The notes under the pieces: generated by a model
The model's database searches: none
The model's input: the letters and a program-made list of their open reading frames with translations, nothing else
What the model was told of the DNA's origin: nothing
In this document: piece after piece, positions 1 to 5,647 of the stretch
How the letters are laid out: each line of letters starts with the position of its first letter
How positions within the stretch are numbered: position 1 is the stretch's first letter
Source: Gammaproteobacteria bacterium
GTDB taxonomy: Bacteria > Pseudomonadota > Gammaproteobacteria > Pseudomonadales > Pseudohongiellaceae
Direction of reading: 5' to 3'
Assembly (NCBI GenBank): GCA_003556835.1
Contig: PWQG01000380.1
Span: 1 to 12,107, forward strand
Length of the DNA stretch: 12,107 bases
Program-made: the position numbers and the translations under genes

Positions 1-1622
1 ATCATCCGTTGATCATCTGTGGCAGTAAACGAGAACTGTCCATCACCTTCCAGCAGCTGATCGCCGGAAACGGCTCCAGCGTCCCCGCAGCCGTTACAGC
101 CACCGGTCTTGGTCAGCGTTTCATCCGTCACAGCGGCATTGACCAGATTCGACCAGAACGTCGAGCCTCCGGATGGAGCCGTATCAACCGTCTCATCGGT
201 GGACGTGTCCGTGGTATCTTCGGTTTCAGTGGTATCTCCACTGTCCGTGCTGTCTCCGCTGTCGGAGTCGGTGGGCGTGGAATCGCCAGATTCCAGCAGT
301 GACGGAACCCGGACTATGAAGGCGTCAAGCCGATCCCCGCCGGTATTGCTGGTCCAGAAGAAATAGCGGCCCGTGACGTCCAGATTGCCTTTCGGACGTT
401 TGCCATAGGCATGAGGTCCACCGCTAGCATCAAGATCCGTCATGACTGGCGCAACGACCATCGTATCCAGTGATCCATCCAGGCCAAAACAGATTACCTC
501 GTTGGCATGTGGAGGATTGCTGCTGTTCGCGCTGCTTCCGCAGGCGTACTGTTGCTCGACAGGCACATCGGGACGGGCATTGCTGTGGCTGACATGGGAC
601 GGTGCGAAAGCACCCCAATCATGGTTATGGTACATGACGGATCCGGTCAGGTTTTCTTCTTCAAAGTTCCACAGCTTCCAGGCATTGGCTTCGTTTGCCC
701 AGTTGTCTGCGGCTATCATTGTTCCGTAGCCAAGGTCGGAGTGGCCAGCCGCGCCATCCTGATCCAGCAGCAAACGCTCGTGACCGGAATCGATGTGGAT
801 GATGCGGTTATCCTCGCCGTTCTGGCCATCGACATTTTCCTTGATCACCAGCCAGTGTCCACTGCGATCAACCTGACATTCGTCGAACGGACCTTTTCGG
901 GCAAAGAACTGGTACCGGCCCATGTCCTCGGTATATACCATGCAGCCCAGTGCCGACGAGTTGCTGGCGTCCTGCACAGTCGCCGAATGCACGTTGTCAT
1001 CGTCGCTGGAATGCACCTGGCCTATCCGGTAATCGGAGCCTGCTTCCGCGCGAATGTCCATCACCGTTTCCATGGCCTGGGTCCGGACATTGACCCGCAT
1101 GATCTTGCTGCGGTCGTTGACGTAAAGGGTGTCGGGGCTGGAGGCGCTGAAATACCAGCCCTCACCCGTATACCAACTCATGGAGTGGTCTTCGTCGAAT
1201 ATGGGGCCCAGGGATTGCAATGTTCCGTCGGTCTTGTGGTATTCGAAAAGTGTCGGCCCTTGACCCCCCTGATGTCGGTTAAGTCCCACAAAGGCAAGCA
1301 GGGTATCCTGTCCAGTGTGGTTGTTGATATTGCGCCAGTAGGAGTATCCCGCATAAGCGACACAATCCTGTCCTCCGCAGTCGCTGTCGGTGGTCAGGCG
1401 GATGCCCCTGGTGTTGTAGGGCGATGGGAACGTAAACTCCCCCCGGTCCGGAAGGAACTCCTTGATCTGGCTTTGTGTCAGAGTCGGTCGTGTGGACTGA
1501 CCTGTTATTGGCTCTATGAAGCCCCCCGGATTGTCGGTGGCGCTGGCTATGAGGGGAAGCATAAGGGTGAACGTGCTCGCAAGAATGAGCGTGGGACGAC
1601 TGCCGTTGGTGTGTAACTTCAT
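1..1622 (-). CDS. Secreted beta-propeller-like protein, C-terminus cut by window edge
   Basis: I translated this frame by hand from ATG at 1622 to the left edge: 540 codons with no stop, so the C-terminus is missing. GGAG at 1632-1635 lies 9 nt upstream of the ATG. Residues 1-28 form a Sec signal peptide (Lys/Arg start, hydrophobic core, IASA before the likely cut). Residues about 60-440 are rich in short strands with recurrent Trp, Tyr, Gly and Asp; phrases such as GHSDLGYG and GHWLVI resemble TolB-like beta-propellers, but I cannot assign a family. Residues 445-487 (162-290) are a Ser/Thr/Asp/Glu/Gly linker. From residue 489 a second module starts (FWSNLVN, then LTKTGGCNGCGDAGA), resembling C-terminal, possibly carbohydrate- or surface-binding modules of other secreted bacterial proteins. 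Cysteines at 82 and 87 and in CNGC could form disulfides. It is divergent from the signalling cassette and could be its output, which is inference. Function unknown. Confidence 0.85.
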   Translation of the reverse strand, partial: MKLHTNGSRPTLILASTFTLMLPLIASATDNPGGFIEPITGQSTRPTLTQSQIKEFLPDRGEFTFPSPYNTRGIRLTTDSDCGGQDCVAYAGYSYWRNINNHTGQDTLLAFVGLNRHQGGQGPTLFEYHKTDGTLQSLGPIFDEDHSMSWYTGEGWYFSASSPDTLYVNDRSKIMRVNVRTQAMETVMDIRAEAGSDYRIGQVHSSDDDNVHSATVQDASNSSALGCMVYTEDMGRYQFFARKGPFDECQVDRSGHWLVIKENVDGQNGEDNRIIHIDSGHERLLLDQDGAAGHSDLGYGTMIAADNWANEANAWKLWNFEEENLTGSVMYHNHDWGAFAPSHVSHSNARPDVPVEQQYACGSSANSSNPPHANEVICFGLDGSLDTMVVAPVMTDLDASGGPHAYGKRPKGNLDVTGRYFFWTSNTGGDRLDAFIVRVPSLLESGDSTPTDSDSGDSTDSGDTTETEDTTDTSTDETVDTAPSGGSTFWSNLVNAAVTDETLTKTGGCNGCGDAGAVSGDQLLEGDGQFSFTATDDQRM

Positions 1623-1715
1623 CAAGCGGTACTCCAGGTAGTGCGGCGGCGGTTAGTTATGCACCGGATCGGTATGGATCCATGGTGCGCGTTTTGGGTA
1701 AGACCCCAATATTGC

Positions 1716-1752
1716 CTGTAAATCCCCTGTACTATGTAACGTTCATGTAACG
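1716..1752. promoter_or_regulatory. Two 11-bp-spaced TGTA direct-repeat pairs, candidate operator
   Basis: TGTA occurs at 1717, 1728, 1735 and 1746. The first two units (CTGTAAAT, CTGTACTA) are 11 bp apart, and the last two share the identical 8-mer ATGTAACG (1734-1741 and 1745-1752), also 11 bp apart. Head-to-tail 11-bp repeats are the known binding geometry of PhoB/OmpR-type winged-helix regulators, and such a protein is encoded at 4503-4871. That it binds here is inference. Confidence 0.4.
1727..1739 (+). repeat. 13-mer repeat CTGTACnATGTAA, copy 1
   Basis: The first copy reads CTGTACTATGTAA and overlaps the 11-bp repeat array. The second copy, 112 bp downstream, differs at one position. 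Both lie in the same divergent intergenic region, suggesting paired sites for one regulator. Confidence 0.5.
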
Positions 1753-1838
1753 ATGGAAAAACCTGTGATCCAATCTGTATACGCTGTTTTAAGGGCGGTT
1801 TTTGAGGGGTTATACCTATCCGGGGCAATGACACGATT

Positions 1839-1851
1839 CTGTACCATGTAA
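1839..1851 (+). repeat. 13-mer repeat CTGTACnATGTAA, copy 2
   Basis: The second copy reads CTGTACCATGTAA. It runs into a 9-bp perfect palindrome, TGTAATACA, at 1847-1855. It ends about 40 bp upstream of the RsbT-type start codon, where an activator or repressor of that gene could sit. Confidence 0.5.
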
Positions 1852-1893
1852 TACACGCAAAATGTTACGTGAACCTGGATGTGGATAACTGTC

Positions 1894-2391
1894 ATGAGCC
1901 TGAATACATCGGAAGCCCTTCCGCAAGTAAACTTTCCTGCAGCATCGCTTCTGTATGACAGGAGCAGTAAGGAGCGCGCAGGAAGTGCTATCCATATCGA
2001 GTGTGCGGAAGACATTGTCCGGGCCCGGAAACTGGGAACCAGGGTTGCCCGGGCTTCAGGTTGTAGCGATACCCGTCTGCTCATATTGAACACCGTAATT
2101 TCCGAGCTGTGCCGCAACCTGTTGCTGTACGCCGGGGGCGGGGAAATTGAGCTTAATGTTGAAAACAGAATTGAGGGGCCGCAGGTGGTTGTCACTGCCA
2201 TGGATTCCGGGCCTGGGATCGCTGATATAAAAAAAGCGATGAGCGGCGGGCGCTATCCGGGCTCTTCGGGTTCCCCGGGAATGGGGCTGTACGGAATCCA
2301 GCAGCTGGCCGATGAAATCGGCATCTCAAGTGATCCGGACGGAACCTGCGTCACTGTCAGGATCGGGGTGTTTCAGGAAAACTCTGATTGA
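1894..2391 (+). CDS. RsbT-type serine/threonine-protein kinase / anti-sigma ATPase
   Basis: A 165-residue single-domain GHKL ATPase of the RsbT class. RsbT kinases phosphorylate RsbS/RsbR-type STAS proteins and pass on stress signals; RsbW relatives bind sigma factors. Visible motifs, numbered from the ATG at 1894: the RsbT-like entry IECAEDIVRARKLG (35-48), the N-box ISELCRNLLLYA (69-80) with E71 and N75, the G1 box DSGPGI (104-109), and the G2 box GSPGMGLYGIQQLADEI (126-142). Length and motif order fit RsbT (about 130 aa) with a 33-residue N-terminal extension. An in-frame ATG at 1879 would add five residues; I prefer 1894 because GGAT at 1883-1886 sits 7 nt upstream. No RsbS, RsbR or RsbX gene is adjacent, so its partner is unknown. 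It is followed after 99 bp by a two-component pair. Confidence 0.85.
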   Translation: MSLNTSEALPQVNFPAASLLYDRSSKERAGSAIHIECAEDIVRARKLGTRVARASGCSDTRLLILNTVISELCRNLLLYAGGGEIELNVENRIEGPQVVVTAMDSGPGIADIKKAMSGGRYPGSSGSPGMGLYGIQQLADEIGISSDPDGTCVTVRIGVFQENSD

Positions 2392-2490
2392 TTTTTTCCA
2401 TATGTGTGATAACGAACGGAGGATGGTTGGGGAGAGCACATAGGATGACCCTGTATTCTTTATCGGAAATGACCTTACAGGAGATACATC

Positions 2491-3234
2491 ATGAGAAGTT
2501 CCCCGAGCGTGGAAAACCGATTCGTTAGCGATCGGCAAGAGTTGCCACCAAGGGTGGGACACTCCAACTCTGTTCCCAAGCGGAGCAATAGGAAAAATTC
2601 CAGTTACAGCAGTGTCGTGCGAATCCAGAGTGTCATCGAGCTGGAGTCAAGGAGGATTGCCCAACGGCTCCACGACGAATCGTCACAGATGCTCGCCGTT
2701 GTATATCTGGAGCTTGCCGAGCTCGACCGGTCGGATGGAAGCGACCTCTCCGAGCGTTTGACACGAATCCGGAGTCATCTCGACGGGATCCGCAAACAGA
2801 TGCGAGACCTGTCTCATGAAATCCGTCCCCTTGTCCTGGAACAGGAAGGGCTCGTTCCTGCCCTGGAGCAGTTGGCCAGCGGGGCGCAGGATCGTTACGG
2901 CTTTCATGTGGATCTTTCATTGGATCATCTGGAAAGAATTACATGGGATAAAAAAATACTTATATATCGAGCGGTACAGGAGTCCCTGGTTAATGCAAGC
3001 CGCCATGCCAGTGCGTCTAATGTGCTGATCCGTCTTCGGAAGAATTCTTCTTCGGTGATATGTACTGTCAGTGATGACGGGATTGGCATGAAAGCCAGAA
3101 ATGGTAGCCCGGTAACCAGAGATGGTTTGGGTTTGACCGGTATACGTGAACGCGTCCATGCGTTGCAGGGATCCTTTTATGTACAGTTTGATCCTGGTCA
3201 GGGCTGTACCGTCACTGTGGAGGTGCCAGTATGA
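2491..3234 (+). CDS. Soluble NarL/DegS-family sensor histidine kinase lacking a sensor domain
   Basis: A 247-residue histidine kinase with HisKA_3 dimerisation and HATPase_c domains. It should autophosphorylate on His61 (RRIAQRLHDESSQ, 54-66) and pass phosphate to the next gene's product. The DxxxQ motif after the histidine (D62-Q66) is known in this family to support phosphatase activity. SHEIRPLVLEQEGLVPAL (108-125) is the usual second DHp helix. ATP-binding motifs are the N-box QESLVN (163-168), the G1 box DDGIGM (195-200) and the G2 box GLGLTGIRERV (212-222). There is no signal peptide, membrane segment, PAS or GAF domain; only about 45 polar residues precede the DHp. It is therefore probably cytoplasmic and needs an outside input, perhaps the preceding RsbT-type protein (inference). 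The start is supported by AGGAG at 2479-2483, 7 nt upstream. Confidence 0.92.
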   Translation: MRSSPSVENRFVSDRQELPPRVGHSNSVPKRSNRKNSSYSSVVRIQSVIELESRRIAQRLHDESSQMLAVVYLELAELDRSDGSDLSERLTRIRSHLDGIRKQMRDLSHEIRPLVLEQEGLVPALEQLASGAQDRYGFHVDLSLDHLERITWDKKILIYRAVQESLVNASRHASASNVLIRLRKNSSSVICTVSDDGIGMKARNGSPVTRDGLGLTGIRERVHALQGSFYVQFDPGQGCTVTVEVPV

Positions 3235-3875
3235 AAACAACTAATGATAGACGCGTAGTGGTCGCGGATGATCACCAGATGTTCCGTCAGGGCCTGGTGC
3301 GTTTGCTGGAGACGGCAGGGTATGAAGTGGTGGGGGAAGCCGAGGACGGGCATCAGTTGGTCCGTCTCGCCAGGCAGCTCAAGCCGGCACTCGCCATCGT
3401 GGATTACAGTATGCCCTTGCTGAATGGTATTGATTCGGCATGTGATATTCATCGAAAGTCACCGGGCACCAAAGTGGTTCTCCTGACCATGTATGATGAC
3501 GACGAATGTGTCATCGATGCGTTGCAGGCAGGTATTCGTGGTTTCGTGCTCAAGTCACAAGCGGCTTCTGATCTGCTCACGGCGCTCAAAGAGGTGGGTC
3601 GCGGATCGGTGTATTTGAGTCCGGGGATATCTGATGCTGTGGTGAAAGCCTATGCTTCCCGTGGGGACAACAAACGCAAAGTGCTTAGCGATAGAGAGCG
3701 CCAGGTGCTACAACTTATTGCCGAGGGGCACACCACCAAGGACATCGCGAAGCTGCTGTTCATCAGCGTGAAAACCACAGAGTCGCATCGTGGTCGCATC
3801 ATGCAGAGGTTGGGCATGCACAAGGTCGCCAATCTGGTGCGTTATGCGATCCGGACCGGTATGATCAAGGCTTGA
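3231..3875 (+). CDS. NarL/FixJ-family response regulator
   Basis: A 214-residue regulator with a receiver domain (about 8-122) and a LuxR-type helix-turn-helix (about 150-208). Receiver residues are complete: acidic pair D13-D14, phospho-acceptor D58 in IVDYSMP, T86 in LLTMYDD and K108 in FVLKSQ. The DNA-binding part reads LSDRERQVLQLIAEGHTTKDIAKLLFIS and so on, with the usual TVE-like position occupied by TTESHRGRIM. Its ATG overlaps the kinase stop as ATGA, and GGAGG at 3219-3223 lies 7 nt upstream, so the two proteins are translationally coupled and are surely cognate partners. Its targets may include the divergent region at 1623-1893, but I see no NarL-type site strong enough to claim this. 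Confidence 0.95.
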   Translation: MKTTNDRRVVVADDHQMFRQGLVRLLETAGYEVVGEAEDGHQLVRLARQLKPALAIVDYSMPLLNGIDSACDIHRKSPGTKVVLLTMYDDDECVIDALQAGIRGFVLKSQAASDLLTALKEVGRGSVYLSPGISDAVVKAYASRGDNKRKVLSDRERQVLQLIAEGHTTKDIAKLLFISVKTTESHRGRIMQRLGMHKVANLVRYAIRTGMIKA

Positions 3876-4582
3876 GCGTAGTGCCTTCCGGTTGGAGCGC
3901 CAGGTTCAGGAAGCAGGTAAACCGGGTGTTGGCCGGGTTCGCCAGGAGTGCCAGGAAACGGATCAGTGGTAATGCGGTTGATGACACCGTTGTGTTTCTC
4001 CGCCAGATGGCGCCCCTGCGCCCGCCGTTGACGACCGCAGTGGATGACCGCTGCTGCATCGTGGATATTGACGACGGCAATGATCCGCGTTTTCGCATGC
4101 TTTGTGAACGCTTTCCAGACAAACACTTCGATCTTCGGTTCCATGAGCCGGGTCGAAGTTGTGTTGTCGTATTGGTTGAGGGAGAGCTGGCAGGGTACGG
4201 TTGGGTCGCTGAAGGTGCCTGCTTTGTTGAAGAGATCAATTGCCGTCTGATTCTTGCCGAAGAAGAGATCTATATTTACGATTGTAGTATCTTCCCCGCT
4301 TTCCGTCGCCGCGGGCTGTATGCGGCATTGTTAAAGGCCATCGTTGATCGCGGTTTGCATACCTGCATCGGGTGCTCCATCCATAATGCCCGGTCATTCC
4401 GGGTGATTTGCTCAGCCGGTTTCATCGAGTATGAAAGGGTTCGCTATCGGCGTTCCGACCGGGAAGAGAGTTGGTTGCATGTCTGTCCCGCACCGGGTTC
4501 TGTCATTCCCGCATCCGTTGAGAGGCGTGATGGATCCATTCGGGCGCAATATCGATGCGATATCCCACCTTTCGTACAGTGA
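3872..4582 (+). CDS. GNAT-family N-acetyltransferase, Cys-rich
   Basis: A 236-residue protein with a GNAT fold in its second half. Motif A, the acetyl-CoA site, is DCSIFPAFRRRGLYAALLKAI (137-157), with R146/R147-G148 at the pyrophosphate loop. Motif B is HNARSFRVICSAGF (171-184). Residues 1-90 are a basic, unassigned extension. Such enzymes acetylate an amine of a small molecule or protein; the substrate cannot be read here. There are 12 cysteines, unusually many for a cytoplasmic enzyme of this size. The assumed start is TTG at 3872, overlapping the regulator stop as TTGA. GTG at 3881 is an in-frame alternative, and neither has a good ribosome site, so coupling to the upstream gene is likely. 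The 3' end overlaps the opposite-strand winged-helix gene by 80 bp. Operon position ties it to the two-component pair. Confidence 0.8.
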   Translation: MSVVPSGWSARFRKQVNRVLAGFARSARKRISGNAVDDTVVFLRQMAPLRPPLTTAVDDRCCIVDIDDGNDPRFRMLCERFPDKHFDLRFHEPGRSCVVVLVEGELAGYGWVAEGACFVEEINCRLILAEEEIYIYDCSIFPAFRRRGLYAALLKAIVDRGLHTCIGCSIHNARSFRVICSAGFIEYERVRYRRSDREESWLHVCPAPGSVIPASVERRDGSIRAQYRCDIPPFVQ

Positions 4583-4871
4583 TCAGATGGCTGCTTGCTG
4601 CGCCCAGTTTTTTCCGGAGCCTGGCCATGTGGACGTCAACCGTGCGGGTCTCCAGGGACGTTATGTTCTCGTGGCCCCATATGGTCTGCAGTAAATCTTC
4701 CCTGGTCAGCACTGTGCCCCGCGCACGGATCAGCTCTTGCAGCAGCCGGAATTCCAGATAGGTCAGTTTGATCACCTTGTCGGCAACGCTGGCAGTCCAG
4801 TTGTCGGTCCGCAGTTCGATGATGCCGGCACTGAGTCTGGGAAAGTCGGGTGGAATTTGATTCTGATTCAC
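4503..4871 (-). CDS. Stand-alone PhoB/OmpR-type winged-helix DNA-binding protein
   Basis: A 122-residue protein that is nearly all one Trans_reg_C (OmpR/PhoB) domain. The N-terminal beta-sheet spans about 14-36, the first helix is LTYLEFRLLQELI (36-48), LTREDLLQTIWG (55-66) is the next conserved block, the recognition helix is TRTVDVHMARLRKKLG (75-90), and the wing is ITVRKVGYRI (97-106). No receiver domain precedes it: an in-frame TGA lies 11 codons upstream of the start, and that short stretch shows no receiver-like sequence. The start is GTG at 4869-4871 with only a weak AGG upstream. Regulation must be through level, partner binding or an unseen ligand. It faces the GNAT gene tail to tail, with 80 bp shared by the two reading frames. 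The 11-bp direct repeats at 1716-1752 have the right geometry to be a target (inference). Confidence 0.85.
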   Translation of the reverse strand: MNQNQIPPDFPRLSAGIIELRTDNWTASVADKVIKLTYLEFRLLQELIRARGTVLTREDLLQTIWGHENITSLETRTVDVHMARLRKKLGAASSHLITVRKVGYRIDIAPEWIHHASQRMRE

Positions 4872-4993
4872 ATTGCAGGCCTGTAACGGGTGCAGCGATT
4901 GGGTTGATCAATGGTATCGACTCACAGGCGCGCCAATAAGCCGGTAATCACCCTATTTTGAACGGCTCTTCATGCCGGAGGGTGTGGTGCCCC

Positions 4994-5002
4994 TGTTATA
5001 CT
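4994..5002 (+). promoter_or_regulatory. Extended -10 promoter element for the DTW gene
   Basis: TGTTATACT matches an extended -10 (TGn followed by TATACT, five of six consensus bases). No good -35 is visible, which extended -10 promoters can tolerate. Transcription would begin near 5009, only about two bases before the ATG at 5011, implying a nearly leaderless mRNA. That fits the absence of a clear ribosome site there. Confidence 0.35.
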
Positions 5003-5010
5003 TGGCGGTT

Positions 5011-5607
5011 ATGAGTCGAACCGAATGCCAGAATTGCCATCGCCCTAGCGTGGTGTGTTATTGCGATCTGCTTCCTGAGTTGCGCAATCAGTGGCCTGTG
5101 CGCATCCTGCAGGAGTCTGGTGAGAGCCGGCACCCGCTCAATACGGCAGGGATAGCCGCGCTGAGCCTGGGTGACTGCCAGCTTTACACGGTGGAGGCGG
5201 GGAGCGCCGATTTTCAGGACCCCGTTGATTGGCAACGCGAAGCTCCGGCGCTGATCTATCCTGGAGAACAGGCCGAGCCGGTTGAAGCGCTGGCGGAGGC
5301 CCCGCAGCGTCCCCTTGTGTTTGTTGACGCCAATTGGCGCAAGAGCCGGCGCCTGCTGCATGAAATGCCCTGGTTGTCTGCGCTGCCCCGTTTTGCCATT
5401 CATGATGCGCCTCCATCACGCTACCGGATCCGCAGCAGTCGTGTCGCCGACGCCCTGTCCACACTGGAGGCGATTGTGCATACACTGGAACTTGTCGAAA
5501 AAGTGCCGGGCCGGTACGCGCCGATGCTGGACGTCATGGACTGGATGGTGGATCAGCAGATCCGATATATGGGGAAAGAGGTGTACCAGCGGAACTACAG
5601 GCAATAA
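5011..5607 (+). CDS. tapT: DTW-domain tRNA-uridine aminocarboxypropyltransferase (TapT-like)
   Basis: A 198-residue DTW protein. The family transfers the aminocarboxypropyl group of S-adenosylmethionine to a uridine base, giving acp3U in tRNA (position 47 for E. coli TapT). Visible from the chosen start: a zinc-ribbon-like cysteine set C6-x2-C9 and C16-x-C18, the conserved ILQESGESRHPLNTA block (32-46), the signature region FVDANWRKSRRL (104-115), and SRYRIR followed by LSTLEA (136-154). The signature is DxNW instead of the usual DxTW, a change at the motif that names the family. An in-frame ATG at 4972 would add 13 non-conserved residues; I choose 5011 because the CxxC block normally lies near the N-terminus and a -10 element at 4994-5002 would exclude the earlier start. 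It appears monocistronic. Confidence 0.85.
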   Translation: MSRTECQNCHRPSVVCYCDLLPELRNQWPVRILQESGESRHPLNTAGIAALSLGDCQLYTVEAGSADFQDPVDWQREAPALIYPGEQAEPVEALAEAPQRPLVFVDANWRKSRRLLHEMPWLSALPRFAIHDAPPSRYRIRSSRVADALSTLEAIVHTLELVEKVPGRYAPMLDVMDWMVDQQIRYMGKEVYQRNYRQ

Positions 5608-5629
5608 AAAGCCGACCCGCAGGTCGGCT
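5602..5629 (-). terminator. Intrinsic terminator of the serine hydrolase gene
   Basis: A perfect 8-bp stem (AGCCGACC at 5610-5617, GGTCGGCT at 5622-5629) with a 4-nt loop is followed on the minus strand by TTTTTATT (5610 down to 5603). It starts 18 bp beyond the hydrolase stop. On the plus strand the hairpin directly follows the DTW stop but has no T-run, so termination in that direction would be weak. Confidence 0.8.
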
Positions 5630-5647
5630 CATCATCCGCATGGCCCG

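Larger units (their letters stand above)
1623..1893. promoter_or_regulatory. Divergent intergenic control region
   Basis: This 271-bp gene-free stretch separates the start codons of the secreted protein (minus) and the RsbT-type gene (plus), so both promoters should lie in it. I found no convincing sigma70 pair in either direction. The best -10-like hexamers, TATACC at 1811-1816 and TGTAAT at 1847-1852, lack a good -35. It contains the TGTA-based repeats listed separately. Several short AT-rich stretches stand out against the surrounding coding DNA. Confidence 0.6.

Noticed and set aside
507..1616. Plus-strand open frame of 369 codons
   Set aside because: It lies antisense to the secreted-protein frame, which has a signal peptide, a ribosome site and ordinary composition. 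The plus frame shows no recognisable domain.
1813..1819. TACCTAT, a match to the NarL heptamer
   Set aside because: A single degenerate 7-mer is expected by chance, and no inverted partner is at the right distance.
4927..4936. GGCGCGCC palindrome before the DTW gene
   Set aside because: An isolated 8-bp GC palindrome in a GC-rich genome, with no repeat partner.
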